From assembly GCF_000719865.1 (NCBI RefSeq), contig NZ_JOID01000018.1:62001-126000 (forward strand): DNA of 64,000 bases, in the 5' to 3' direction. The notes under the pieces are model-generated. The model worked only from the letters and a program-made list of their open reading frames with translations. It was not told the origin of the DNA and searched no databases. The position numbers and the translations under genes were made by a program. This document shows, one piece after another, positions 54,636 to 64,000 of the stretch (its first letter is position 1; each line of letters starts with the position of its first letter). The DNA comes from Streptomyces albus subsp. albus (GTDB lineage: Bacteria; Actinomycetota; Actinomycetes; Streptomycetales; Streptomycetaceae).

Positions 54636-56807
54636 ATGAGTGTGGAGACCACAACACACCGCCCTCCCGGGGGACGCTCGCAGGGGTTCGACGAAGAGTC
54701 GCCGTGGAACACGGTGAAGGTGCCGTCCGACCCGGCTCGGGTCGCCGTCAACCAGGCCAGCTTCCGGGTGCAGCTCGCCGCGCCGCCGACCCGTCTGCGG
54801 GCTCCGGCCCCGGCCCGCTTCACGCGGGTGACGCCGGTCCCCGCTGCCGGCCCCGGCCCCGTCCCCGTTCCCGCGGCGGGCGGCCGGGCCCCGACGGTGT
54901 GGGACGGCCGCACCACCGAGCAGCCGGCGGAGCGTCCCGGAGGGCGTCGTCCCCGGGCAGGCAAGCCTGCTGCGGCCGAGTTCGGAGGCACCGGTCTCAC
55001 GGGCCACCACTACGCGGGCGGGGCGGTCACACGCCCCCTCGACGCGACGGGGCGCGACCCGCGCGGCGGCGAGGCCCCGGGCGCCCGGAGCGTCCCGCGC
55101 GGGGCCGGTCCCGGCCCGCGGGCCCGGACCGGCCCCGAGGACACGACCCAGCTCATGCCCGGGGCCCGTCCCGAGGCCACCCGGCTTCTCCACGGGGCCC
55201 GTCCCGAGGACACGACCCAGCTCGTCCCCGGGGTCCGTTCCGGGGACACGACCCAACTCCTGCACGGGGCCCGTCCCGAGGACACGACCCAGCTCATTCC
55301 CGGGGTCCGTCCCGGGGACGGCACAGGGCCCCAACCGGCCGTCCACGGGCAGCGCACCCCCCGGCTGCCGGGCGGGCCGCCGGGCGGAGCCGAGCCGGCG
55401 CGCGGCGCCTTCGCCCCCACGCCGCCGACACCGCCGTACCCGCTGCCGTACGGCCACCGCCCCCCGGAGGGCCCGGACGACGCGCACGGCCGGGACGACG
55501 CCTCGCACGACGCGAACACCCCGCACAGCCCGCACGGCCCCTACCACCCGCAGGGCCCGTACGGCTCCCGGGACAGGACCACCCTCGCCTACGAGAGCAC
55601 CGACCCGTACGGCGAGAACACCGACCCGTACGGCACGGCCGGACCGTACGAGGACGAGCACCACGCCCCCGGCGAGGAGGAGCCGTGCGAGGGGCACCGG
55701 CCGGGCGGCGCCGACGCGGTGCGGCACGCGTACTACCCCGGCCGCCGGATGAACCTGGGCGTCGTCCTGCTCCCGCTGCGCATCCTGCTCGGCTTCATCT
55801 CCGTCTACGCGGGGATGGGCAAGCTCTGCGATCCGGTCTACTTCGACGGCGGTGAGCGCGGCTCCCTCGTCAACTGGCTGCGCAAGCTGGAGCCTTCGGG
55901 CGTCGCGGCCCCGCTGCACGACTTCGCGCTGGCGCACCCGGTCGGCTCCGGGCTCACGGTGGCGTTCCTGCAGATCGTGGTGGGGGTGCTCACCGTCTGC
56001 GGGCTGTGGCAGCGGCTCGCCGCGTCCGTCGGCGCCCTGCTGTCGGCGGCTCTGCTGCTGACCGTCAGCTGGCGCGGTGCCGTGGGCTACGAGGCCCCCG
56101 ACATGCTGTATCTCGCCGCCTGGAGCCCGCTGGTCATCGCGGGCGCCCCGGTCTACTCCCTGGACGGCCGGCTGGCGAGCGAGGCCTGGCGGCGGCTGGG
56201 GCCGCGGGTGGAGGTCCGGGAGCTGCGCAGGCGGGTGCTGCGGCGCGGTTCGGTGATGGCGGCCGTCGTCGTGGGCGGTTCGCTGATCACGGGCGCGGCG
56301 CTGGGCGGTGCGGTGCGGTCCACGGACCTGACGACCGTGCCCAGCGGCCCCGGCGAGACCCCGCGCAATCATCTGCCCGGTTCGCCGCTGCCGGACCGCT
56401 CCGACCCGGAGAGCCCGTCCGGGGACGGGGCGACGGAGGGCCCGGGCCGGCGGGAGGGCGCGCGGTCGACGGACCCGTCCACCGCTCCGTCGGCGCCGGA
56501 CTCGGCCGACGCGGCCGAGAGCGGGAACGACGGCACGCAGCCGACGCAGGGAACGGCGGAGGGTGGCGGGCAGGCGCCGTCCCAGCCGACGTTCGCTCCG
56601 GAACCCCCGGCGGCCGGGACGACGGGCCCGTCCACGACGGGCGGCGCCGGAGGCGCACCGGACGCCGGCCCGTCCGGCGGCGACGCGTCGGGCGGCTCCG
56701 GCGGCGGTGCGGGCGGTGGCTCGACGGGCGGTGGCTCGACGAGCGGCGGGTCCGAGGGCGGTTCCTCGGGCGGCGGCCGCGGAGCCCTGGGCGGCCTGCT
56801 GGGCTGA
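54636..56807 (+). CDS. DoxX-family membrane protein with long repetitive N terminus
   Basis: 723 residues. About 375 N-terminal residues are disordered and rich in Pro/Gly/Thr; within them five head-to-tail copies of a 12-residue unit (PEDTTQLMPGAR, PEDTTQLVPGVR, SGDTTQLLHGAR and so on, about 168-226). A DoxX domain of four helices (about 375-520: LLPLRILLGFISVYAGMGKL, LTVAFLQIVVGVLTVCGLWQ) follows, then a further helix and a Gly/Ser tail. DoxX proteins act in membrane redox and oxidative stress. The TTQL units resemble Ser/Thr-kinase phospho-sites; inference. No ribosome site at ATG 54636. Confidence 0.8.
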   Translation: MSVETTTHRPPGGRSQGFDEESPWNTVKVPSDPARVAVNQASFRVQLAAPPTRLRAPAPARFTRVTPVPAAGPGPVPVPAAGGRAPTVWDGRTTEQPAERPGGRRPRAGKPAAAEFGGTGLTGHHYAGGAVTRPLDATGRDPRGGEAPGARSVPRGAGPGPRARTGPEDTTQLMPGARPEATRLLHGARPEDTTQLVPGVRSGDTTQLLHGARPEDTTQLIPGVRPGDGTGPQPAVHGQRTPRLPGGPPGGAEPARGAFAPTPPTPPYPLPYGHRPPEGPDDAHGRDDASHDANTPHSPHGPYHPQGPYGSRDRTTLAYESTDPYGENTDPYGTAGPYEDEHHAPGEEEPCEGHRPGGADAVRHAYYPGRRMNLGVVLLPLRILLGFISVYAGMGKLCDPVYFDGGERGSLVNWLRKLEPSGVAAPLHDFALAHPVGSGLTVAFLQIVVGVLTVCGLWQRLAASVGALLSAALLLTVSWRGAVGYEAPDMLYLAAWSPLVIAGAPVYSLDGRLASEAWRRLGPRVEVRELRRRVLRRGSVMAAVVVGGSLITGAALGGAVRSTDLTTVPSGPGETPRNHLPGSPLPDRSDPESPSGDGATEGPGRREGARSTDPSTAPSAPDSADAAESGNDGTQPTQGTAEGGGQAPSQPTFAPEPPAAGTTGPSTTGGAGGAPDAGPSGGDASGGSGGGAGGGSTGGGSTSGGSEGGSSGGGRGALGGLLG

Positions 56808-57161
56808 CGCGGCGCTGCCGCGGGAACTCGGCCGGCGCTGCCCTGGCGGAGGACGACGCGTGCGGCCCGGCGAGGGCCCCGTGCAGTGCCACGGGTCCCG
56901 CCGGGCGGCTCCGCGCTGCGGGCGGACCGTGAGGCCGGTCCGCGGGGAGCGGCACCGCCGCGTCGGCCACTCGGTGCGGTGTGGCCCGCGGCGGCCACGC
57001 TGCGCGAGGCGACCGGAGCGGAGTACGGGGCCATGCCCCGACCTGGCGGCGCGCCCCGGTCAGAGCCTCTGCGCCGGAGCTTGCGTGCCGGGCACCCGAG
57101 TTGGAGTGCCCCTGCCGGGAGCCCGGCACCGGTGATGAAAGCGCCGGTGCGGGCCCGGGCG
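56808..57161. other. Intergenic region between convergent DoxX and nucleotidyltransferase genes
   Basis: 354 bp, no supported gene. A 7-bp stem GCACCGG/CCGGTGC (57126-57150, 11-nt loop) abuts the nucleotidyltransferase end and may be its terminator; other short palindromes (GTGCCGGGCAC near 57087) are present. Confidence 0.45.
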
Positions 57162-57905
57162 TCAGACGGAACCCTCGCCGGAGGCGGCCCCGCGTACGGC
57201 GGCCAGTTCCTCCGCGGCCTTCTCCAGGTCCTTCGCCGTGTCGATGGCGCGCCAGTACACGCCCTGCGGCAGGGGATAGCCGGCCAGCCGCCGCTGCCGG
57301 GCGAGCCGGGGGAAGGTGGTGCGCTCGTGGTCGCCCCGGTCGGGCAGCAGGGCGGCGAAGGAGGGCGAGAAGACGTAGATCCCGGCGTTGACGGGGTAGG
57401 GCGACGGCGGAGCCTCGATGAAGTCGAGGACGTGTCCGAACGCGTCGGTTTCCACCACGCCCCAGGGGATGCGCGGCCGGGCCAGCGCGAGGGTGGCCTC
57501 GGCGTCGCGCTCCTGGTGGAAGGCGGCCATGTCGCGGAGCGGGAAGCGCGTCCAGACGTCCGCGTTGGCGGCGTACCAGGGCCGGTCGGGATGGGGGAGC
57601 GAGGCGGCGGCGTACTTGAGCCCGCCGCCGCGGCCGAGCGGCTCCTTCTCGACGACGGTGGTGACGCGCAGCGGAAGCCGGCCGGCGGAGGCGGCCAGCC
57701 AGTCCTGGAGGACCTCGGCGAGATGGCCGCAGGAGACGACCACGTCCGTGACGCCCTCCTCGGCGAGCCAGGCGAGTTGGTGGCCGATGATCGGCGTCCC
57801 GGTGCCGGGGATCTCGACCATGGGCTTGGGCCGGTCGTCGGTGTACGGACGCAGCCGTGTCCCCTGGCCGCCGGCCAGGACCACGGCTTGGGTGGGGAGA
57901 GTCAT
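57162..57905 (-). CDS. Sugar-1-phosphate nucleotidyltransferase
   Basis: 247 residues. RmlA/GalU-like NTP-transferase fold with signature VLAGGQGTRLRPYTDDRPKP near residue 9 (GxGTRxxP...KP) and VNAGIYVFSP. It couples NTP with a sugar-1-phosphate to make an NDP-sugar for glycan or metabolite synthesis; sugar identity cannot be read. ATG 57905 lies 6 nt after TATCGT (57912-57917, minus strand), so leaderless. Not part of a larger glycan cluster here. Confidence 0.9.
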   Translation of the reverse strand: MTLPTQAVVLAGGQGTRLRPYTDDRPKPMVEIPGTGTPIIGHQLAWLAEEGVTDVVVSCGHLAEVLQDWLAASAGRLPLRVTTVVEKEPLGRGGGLKYAAASLPHPDRPWYAANADVWTRFPLRDMAAFHQERDAEATLALARPRIPWGVVETDAFGHVLDFIEAPPSPYPVNAGIYVFSPSFAALLPDRGDHERTTFPRLARQRRLAGYPLPQGVYWRAIDTAKDLEKAAEELAAVRGAASGEGSV

Positions 57906-57987
57906 GGGCGCACGATATGCGAGGTGCGGGGGCGCCCGGCCGCGCCCGCACGCGGAGCGGCGTCCGCAGCAGGGCCCCGCCGCCCTG

Positions 57988-58410
57988 TCAGCGTCCTCGG
58001 TGCGCCTGCTGGGCCACGCCGGAGGCGAACGCCGTGTCGCACACCGGCCGGGAGAACTTCTGCGCTTCCCGGGGCCCGTACTTGGCGACGGCCGCGCGCC
58101 CCAGCGTCCGCGCGAGGGAGGCGCAGTGCGCGGCCAGCGACGGGCGCCGGTTGACCTCCTCCTGGAGGTGGGTGAGCGCCACGCCCGGGTCTTCCTCCCG
58201 GAGTTCGGCGACGAGCCGGTCGCGCAGCGCTTCATGGGCGGGACGGGGCACCGCGGCGGTGGACGCCCGCGCCGAGGAGGCGGCGAGCACGGACTCCGGT
58301 TCGTGGGTCGACCAGGCGACGCTCGTGACGGCGAGCGTCCCGGAGAGGACGAGCACGACGGGCAGAACGAGGGCGAGACTGCGGCCGATTCGGCGAGCTA
58401 CGGTGTTCAC
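57988..58410 (-). CDS. Secreted or membrane-anchored small protein
   Basis: 140 residues. N-terminal signal/anchor RRIGRSLALVLPVVLVLSGT, then a mature region with two Cys (AHCASL and PVCDTAF) likely forming a disulfide, and helical repeats (EALRDRLVAELREEDPG). No family recognised. GTG 58410 lies 6 nt after TACCAT (58417-58422, minus strand), so leaderless. It lies 82 bp upstream of the nucleotidyltransferase gene on the same strand, but both have their own -10. Confidence 0.7.
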   Translation of the reverse strand: MNTVARRIGRSLALVLPVVLVLSGTLAVTSVAWSTHEPESVLAASSARASTAAVPRPAHEALRDRLVAELREEDPGVALTHLQEEVNRRPSLAAHCASLARTLGRAAVAKYGPREAQKFSRPVCDTAFASGVAQQAHRGR

Positions 58411-58645
58411 GCTGCGATGGTAGCCACGAGTGATGACATGGCGACATTCGGTCACTCCGGTGAGTGACGGCACAGGCGAGTCCGCCCGCGCCCGGTTGAC
58501 GCCCGGGACCGCTGCGCCCCGCCCCCGGGCACCCGCCGCGCCCGTCGCCCCCGCAGCCCGAGCCGGCCAACTCCCGGGCCCCGCCGGTGCTCCGGCGTCC
58601 CGGAGTCCCGAAGCCCCGGAGCCGGGGAGCCCCGTACACCGGAAA

Positions 58646-58693
58646 ACGGCGGCGGTGCCGCACCCCTCGCCGGGGCCACGGCACCGCCGCCGT
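58646..58693 (-). terminator. Terminator of msiK
   Basis: Perfect 15-bp stem ACGGCGGCGGTGCCG (58646-58660) with its complement (58679-58693), 18-nt loop, about 20 bp past the msiK stop on the minus strand. The surrounding 303-bp gap (58411-58713) has no supported gene. Confidence 0.8.
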
Positions 58694-58713
58694 CAAGCAG
58701 CGGGCTGCGGGAC

Positions 58714-59850
<1,137 letters not shown>

Positions 59851-60269
59851 GGTGATGTGTCCCTTCACCGGCAGGAACGTGCCGGACGATCCGAGTAAAG
59901 GTGATGTCGGGCCCGCGAGATTGCGGACCGCTGGCCTGACGCTATCCGTATGACCAGCCTTTGTCAGTATCGATTGGGTTGCGAAATCCCCGGCACCGTG
60001 GCGGGGCCACCCCTGCGGCGAGCCACCCGCCGATGCGCCGACCACCCACCGGGAGCGGTGAGCCGACTGCCGCGGGCCGACGGCCGGAGAGCCGTCCCCC
60101 GGCGAACGACTGCCCGCCGGGGCCGGCGAAGGCCCGGCCGGGGTCCGGGCGACCGCCGCCAAAGCCTGCCGGGCCGGTGCCCGCCGGCCGACCGCCGCGC
60201 CCCAATGGCGTGGCCGGTGAAGCGGCCCTCTGTGTACAGTGGAGCCGCTTTCGCGCGGCAACGCGCAAC
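59851..60269. other. Divergent promoter region msiK/tRNA-Thr
   Basis: About 420 bp, no supported gene. TACAGT (60235-60240) lies 29 bp before the tRNA and is the likely -10 of the tRNA promoter; no good -35. A region of AT content around 59940-59985 may hold the msiK promoter. Confidence 0.5.
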
Positions 60270-60345
60270 GCCGACTTAGCTCAGCTGGTAGAGCACCGCT
60301 CTTGTAAAGCGAAGGTCGTCGGTTCGAACCCGACAGTCGGCTCCA
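60270..60345 (+). tRNA. tRNA-Thr, anticodon TGT
   Basis: Cloverleaf folds: acceptor GCCGACT/AGTCGGC, anticodon stem CCGCT/AGCGA (partly wobble) with loop CTTGTAA giving anticodon TGT, T arm GTCGG TTCGAAC CCGAC, encoded CCA at 60343-60345. 76 nt. Reads ACA and, by wobble, ACG/ACU. Confidence 0.95.
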
Positions 60346-60360
60346 GCCCTGAACAGCGGG

Positions 60361-60392
60361 AACGCCCCGGACGGTTGATCGTCCGGGGCGTT
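60361..60392 (+). terminator. Terminator of the tRNA gene
   Basis: 12-bp perfect stem AACGCCCCGGAC (60361-60372) with GTCCGGGGCGTT (60381-60392), 8-nt loop, followed by TTG. 15 bp past the tRNA. Confidence 0.85.
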
Positions 60393-60567
60393 TGACATTC
60401 ACAGGTGACATCAACCGGGGCGGTCAGCCCCGATCAACCCCGCGCTTCGGCAGTGGTACACGCGGCTGGTCCCTTCCTGCTGCGTGCCGAAGCCGTCCCG
60501 GTGGAAGTCGCCGCCTCGACCGTGCGGTACGGTGCGCGCCCATTGGCCATGACCAGGGGGAACTGCT

Positions 60568-60882
60568 GTGCACGTGCTCGCGCATCTGGCCGGCCGGGCC
60601 ATGTCACCCCAAGGCGAAGCCGTCTTCCTACTGCTCTGGGGTACGGGAGCAGGCCTGATCGGATGGTTCTCGGCGCTCAAGAGGACCGGGTATGCCGAGG
60701 CGGTGGCAGCCGCGGGCGATCAGATGCAGCAGGATTTCCACAGCGCCTACGGTCTCGGGGGCCCGCCGAGCGCGGAAGCGCGCAAAGCGAGACGCGTTAT
60801 CACCAAGCTCGTGGGATGGATCTTCGCGATCGTGGGCACCGCATGCGCCATCACCGGTGCCGTGCTCCTCGTCCAGCGGTAG
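60568..60882 (+). CDS. Small two-helix membrane protein
   Basis: 104 residues from GTG 60568 with GGGGG at 7 nt. Two hydrophobic helices (about 16-36 and 80-102) separated by a charged loop with KRTGYAEAVAAAGDQMQQDF and SAEARKARRVITKLV. Family not recognised. It lies just downstream of tRNA-Thr, a typical integration site, but no phage gene is near. Convergent with the carbonic anhydrase operon. Confidence 0.6.
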   Translation: MHVLAHLAGRAMSPQGEAVFLLLWGTGAGLIGWFSALKRTGYAEAVAAAGDQMQQDFHSAYGLGGPPSAEARKARRVITKLVGWIFAIVGTACAITGAVLLVQR

Positions 60883-60976
60883 GCGTGCCCCTTGCCTGGC
60901 GCGACCGCCAGTTCCTCTTTCCGGACCGGTCGGGAGTCGCTCAGTCCGCAGTGCCGCATCGGACTCCCACTCCCGG

Positions 60977-61017
60977 CCCGCGGGCCCCTGTGCCGTAGTC
61001 GCGCAGGGGCCCGCGGG
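60977..61017. terminator. Bidirectional hairpin between convergent genes
   Basis: 14-bp perfect stem CCCGCGGGCCCCTG (60977-60990) with CAGGGGCCCGCGGG (61004-61017), 13-nt loop, 24 bp past the carbonic anhydrase stop on the minus strand and 94 bp past the small membrane-protein stop. Confidence 0.7.
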
Positions 61018-61050
61018 TGTCAGCGGGGGTGCCCGCGGGTGTCAGCGGGA
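61009..61050. repeat. Tandem duplication at the end of the carbonic anhydrase gene
   Basis: GCCCGCGGGTGTCAGCGGG occurs twice head to tail (61009-61027 and 61031-61049), the second copy covering the stop codon of the carbonic anhydrase gene, so the extension lies beyond the stop. Probably slippage. Confidence 0.7.
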
Positions 61051-61980
61051 GTGGGAGACGGTGCGGCCGTTGCGGGGTTGCACGGGGCGGTTGTTGTGGG
61101 GGAACAGGGCGCGGAAGGCCTCGACCGATCGTTCGGAGACCGGCATCGGAGTGCGGTGGACGATCCACAGCACGTCCTCCGAGCAGGGTGGAGTGGTGAG
61201 CGATCCCCGGTAACGGTAGAAGCCCCCGGCCCTCGGCAGGAACGTGCCGGGGTCGACGGTCAGGACACGCGGCGAGGAACTCCCCGGTGTGGTGGGGAGT
61301 CCCTCGCCGAGTATCCGGTCGAGGGGGGAGCCGCCCCGGGCCGCGGCGGTGAGGAGGACGCCGAGAACGGCCAGGTCGCCCCGGGAACTCCGGTGCACCA
61401 GGTGGAGTTCCATCGCCGTCCCGCGCCCCTTCACGGTGTGCTCGCTCGGCAGGTGGAAGTGGAACTGCTTGAGCGAGTAGCGCGTGCCGCCGACGATGAG
61501 TTCGCAGCCTGCCGCCAAGTCGGCCTGGACGGTGTGGCCGGTGTTGCTCAGCCGGATCTTCGAAGGGCGGTAGCCGGCCGTGAAGCCGCCGCTGGTGGGA
61601 AGGGTTCCGGCCGCGCCGAGGTCTATCGGGGACTGCCGGCGCCCCGTGGCGCACGTTCTGTTCTCCGGGGCCAGTTCATCCCAGTGGGCGGGGCCGGCCC
61701 CGCCTTCGTATCCCCAGTGCGCGGCCCGCTCCTCGGGGCTCGGGGTGCCGGTGCCACCGGCTGGGGCGGCGGGGCCGCCGTGGGTCCGCCTGCCGGGGGA
61801 GCAGGCGGCAAGGGCGGTGAGGAGGACGGCACCGGCCGCCGCTGCGAGGCCGCGCCGGGTGGTCCCGGGATGCAGGACGGAGCCGGGGGTGTGTCCGGGA
61901 TGCGGGATCGAGTCCGGGGCGTGGTGTCCGGTGTGCCGGGTGTGCCGGGTGCGGCCGGGCGGTCGGCCGGTCGGCGTCAT
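61042..61980 (-). CDS. Alpha-carbonic anhydrase lipoprotein
   Basis: 312 residues. N terminus with a twin-arginine-like TTRRGLAAA followed by a hydrophobic stretch and lipobox LAAC at about residue 60, so a Tat-type lipoprotein on the outer face. Eukaryotic-type alpha-CA body: HWGYEG, QSPIDL, zinc His in QFHFHLPSEHTV and LHLVH, and YRGSLTTPPCSEDVLW. Interconverts CO2 and bicarbonate. The ATG at 61980 overlaps the stop of the upstream hydrolase gene (ATGA), so translation is coupled. Confidence 0.92.
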   Translation of the reverse strand: MTPTGRPPGRTRHTRHTGHHAPDSIPHPGHTPGSVLHPGTTRRGLAAAAGAVLLTALAACSPGRRTHGGPAAPAGGTGTPSPEERAAHWGYEGGAGPAHWDELAPENRTCATGRRQSPIDLGAAGTLPTSGGFTAGYRPSKIRLSNTGHTVQADLAAGCELIVGGTRYSLKQFHFHLPSEHTVKGRGTAMELHLVHRSSRGDLAVLGVLLTAAARGGSPLDRILGEGLPTTPGSSSPRVLTVDPGTFLPRAGGFYRYRGSLTTPPCSEDVLWIVHRTPMPVSERSVEAFRALFPHNNRPVQPRNGRTVSHSR

Positions 61981-63467
61981 CGGTGAGCGGCCTTTCCGAA
62001 CGCAGTGTCGGCGTAGTCCTTGTAGAGCACCGACACGGTGTGGCCGTCCGAGGGCCAGTTCCGGACGGCGAGGGTGCGCGTCTCGCCGCCGGTCCCGCGC
62101 ATGGTCTGGGTGACGGCGATCGTGCCGTCGGCTGCCGGTGAGGCGGGGAGGTGGAGGTCCGTGGCCGTCAGGAACGGAATCCTGTCGAACGGGGGCGGCG
62201 GCGCCTCCGTGTGCGAGACCCCGTCACAGTCGCGGTCGAACGCGAAGACGCCCAGGATCTGGCGGAAGGCGGGAGACACCGCCGGGTTGAGCACCTGGAC
62301 GCCGTTCAGTTCGAGGCGGTCGGTGTCCGGGGCGGTGGTGTCCGCCCACCACTCCCGGTTGCGGACGACGGTGACGGACGTGTGCCCCGGGCAGGCGTCG
62401 GCCCGGTCCGCCACGCCGCCCGGCGCGGAGACGAGGAGCCGCACGAAGCGGTCGCTGCGTTCGAACGGCTCGGGGTAGAAGTGGTTCACGCGCTCACCGG
62501 GGCGGACGAGCACCAGTTCGTAGACGTGGCGTCCGTTGACGGCGAGCGGGCCGAAGGCCCCGTCCGCTCCCGTCCGTACGACATGCCGCGGGTGGCGGTC
62601 CGCCCGGGCGCCGGTGGCCGGGTCCAGCCGCCAGACCTCGAGGCGGCCTTCGAGCCCGGCGTTGAGCGGGAAGTGCAGGGCCCGCCCCGCGATCTCCACC
62701 CGTCTGGGAGGCTCGGGAAGCACCTTCGCCGTGGCCGGCGCCCGGCCGCGGAGGAACGCGTGGATGTGGGCGAAGCTGCGGGCGGACGTCGCGGTCTCCG
62801 TGTGCCCCAGGTCCGCCGCGTGGACGTTGACGGCGCCGCCGATCGATCCGTTCGGCTGGGCGCTGCCCCAGATGGCCAGGGTGGGGACGCCGCCGGGCTG
62901 TTCGTCGCTGGAAGCGCCGTCCAGGTTCACGTACTTGCGCACCTCGGCCGCCCGTTCGGGGACGGAGAGGTACCGGTGCAGCACGCGGGTCCCGCGCGAG
63001 TGTGCGATGACGTCGACCTCGGACGCCCCGGTCCGGGACCGGACGCCGTCGATGAACTCCTCCAGCCCCGCGATCGCGTGGTCGTCGGTCGCCACGCGGG
63101 TGTTGTACTCGAACGCGTGCAGCAGGCGGTCCGGGTAGCCGTTGCCCGAGAACCGCTTCGCCTGGGACTGCCACTGCTGCGCCGATCCCTCGTGACCGTG
63201 AACGAACACCACCGGGATCATCCGGGTGTTCGATCGCCCTGCCGTCGCCTTCGCGGCTTCGGCCGTCTTCTCCGCCTCCGCGGCCTCCGGCGGCGCCGGC
63301 TCCGGCAGCGCTGTCCGCGCCGCTCCTGCCTCCGCCCGCGCGGATTCCGGCCCGGCCGGTCCCTCCGCGGCCCGCACCGGCGCCGGCAGGGCCATGAGCG
63401 TCGCGCACAAGGCCGCAACGGCCGTCGGTAGTAAGGCTTTTGCTGATCTGGACGGGACGGAACCCAC
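61977..63467 (-). CDS. Secreted alpha/beta hydrolase (lipase/esterase-like) with C-terminal beta domains
   Basis: 496 residues from GTG 63467, chosen because GGAGG lies 8 nt upstream; the GTG at 63476 overlaps that site. Signal peptide (about 1-36, ALPAPVRAAEG), an Ala/Glu-rich linker, then a serine hydrolase with HGHEGSAQQW and the elbow AHSRG (Ser157), followed by beta-sandwich modules (EIAGRALHFPLNAGLEGRLE; VYELVLVRPGERVNHFY) like those of AF1763-type lipases. Substrate unknown. First gene of an operon with the carbonic anhydrase. Confidence 0.85.
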   Translation of the reverse strand: MGSVPSRSAKALLPTAVAALCATLMALPAPVRAAEGPAGPESARAEAGAARTALPEPAPPEAAEAEKTAEAAKATAGRSNTRMIPVVFVHGHEGSAQQWQSQAKRFSGNGYPDRLLHAFEYNTRVATDDHAIAGLEEFIDGVRSRTGASEVDVIAHSRGTRVLHRYLSVPERAAEVRKYVNLDGASSDEQPGGVPTLAIWGSAQPNGSIGGAVNVHAADLGHTETATSARSFAHIHAFLRGRAPATAKVLPEPPRRVEIAGRALHFPLNAGLEGRLEVWRLDPATGARADRHPRHVVRTGADGAFGPLAVNGRHVYELVLVRPGERVNHFYPEPFERSDRFVRLLVSAPGGVADRADACPGHTSVTVVRNREWWADTTAPDTDRLELNGVQVLNPAVSPAFRQILGVFAFDRDCDGVSHTEAPPPPFDRIPFLTATDLHLPASPAADGTIAVTQTMRGTGGETRTLAVRNWPSDGHTVSVLYKDYADTAFGKAAHR

Positions 63468-64000
63468 CGTGATCACCTCCGAGGTCTTCTGCCCGGAGCC
63501 GGGGCCGGCGTCCGGGAACAGCGGTCCCCACGACCCGCCGCCCGTCGCCGCGCCCGTCGCCGCCCGCCGGCGGTGCCCGGCCGCCCCGGCCGTGACAGCG
63601 GCCTCGGGCGGCGACGGCCGCCGGGTGCGCCCCGCGGCCCGTATGTCCGGCGCCCTGTACGTCATTCGGTGCGGGCCGGCGGGCAGGCCGGCCGGCGGAC
63701 CGGCTGGACGGGACGGTGGACGGCAGGACAGCAGGGCGCGGACAGGGGACGGCGGACAAGTCAGGCAAGCGGACGCAGGCTGACACGAACAGCGAGCCGT
63801 ACAGCGAGCCGAACAGCGCACAGGGACAGCGAAGCGAACAGCGAACAGGCCGGAGAGCCGGGAGCGCCACCGCTGCCCCGCATGGCTGTGCGAACCGGCG
63901 GGTTGCGTGAGACCGGTCCCTTCCTACGACCGTCGGCGCGAGCGCACCAGACCCGGCAGCGCTTCTGAGACAGCCGTCTCAGCTCTGGAGAGGCCGGTTG
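63468..64000. other. Upstream region of the hydrolase operon, with palindrome
   Basis: About 530 bp, no supported gene. Degenerate AACAGCGA-type direct repeats (about 63786-63850) and a perfect inverted repeat CTGAGAC-AGCC-GTCTCAG (63965-63982) near the right edge. The latter resembles a TetR-type operator; its regulator gene would lie beyond the window. Confidence 0.5.

Overview
This 64-kb window looks like chromosomal core DNA of a Streptomyces. It is very G+C rich, with strong third-position G/C bias. It carries actinomycete hallmarks: mycothiol genes mshD and mshA, GlnR, MsiK, CarD, PhoU/PhoR/PhoP with GTTCAYC-type PHO boxes, and many start codons lying 6-7 bases after a TANNNT -10 element, as expected for leaderless mRNAs. 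No plasmid, prophage, IS element or CRISPR array was seen.

Layout. 1-10 kb: Nur-like Fur regulator (cut by the edge), an RsbW-like ATPase, a nitrobindin-like haem protein, an operon of three overlapping membrane-anchored sensor-like proteins, a DsrE protein, then a sulfur block (rhodanese sulfurtransferase, DUF1416, and a leaderless Cys-containing leader peptide upstream), DUF2993, a membrane protein and a MoaD/ThiS-like protein. 10-25 kb: alpha/beta hydrolase, glnR, a LacI-family regulator, a secreted HtrA-like protease with an OmpR/histidine-kinase pair, 5'-nucleotidase, mshD, and a polyphosphate operon (ppk-CHAD-NUDIX).

25.5-32.5 kb: the most distinctive accessory region, a minus-strand type VII-secretion-associated polymorphic toxin locus: DUF6507 protein, an 832-aa toxin (helical N terminus, very G+C-rich linker, low-G+C nuclease-like tip), three related immunity-like genes and a DUF6177 protein. 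33-38.5 kb: methyltransferase, mshA, YbjN-like protein, gpmA, then AraC and VOC genes. 38.5-39.9 kb: a gene-poor segment holding a tRNA 3'-end-like fragment, possibly the scar of an integrated element.

39.9-48.7 kb: PadR regulator with a perfect palindromic operator over the promoter of two membrane-protein genes, a tiny Cys-rich protein, then the phosphate regulon core (phoU divergent from phoR-phoP, two PHO boxes between them), a lipoprotein and carD. 49-60.4 kb: ispD-ispF, an F420/FMN-type oxidase-fold protein, cysS, rlmB, a DoxX protein with a 12-residue tandem repeat, a sugar nucleotidyltransferase, msiK and tRNA-Thr. 60.4-64 kb: a small membrane protein and a two-gene operon for a secreted lipase-like hydrolase and an alpha-carbonic anhydrase lipoprotein.

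The window joins phosphate and polyphosphate handling, nitrogen control (GlnR), thiol and sulfur metabolism, sugar import and one competition locus. Function calls come from motifs and remembered families; no database search was run.
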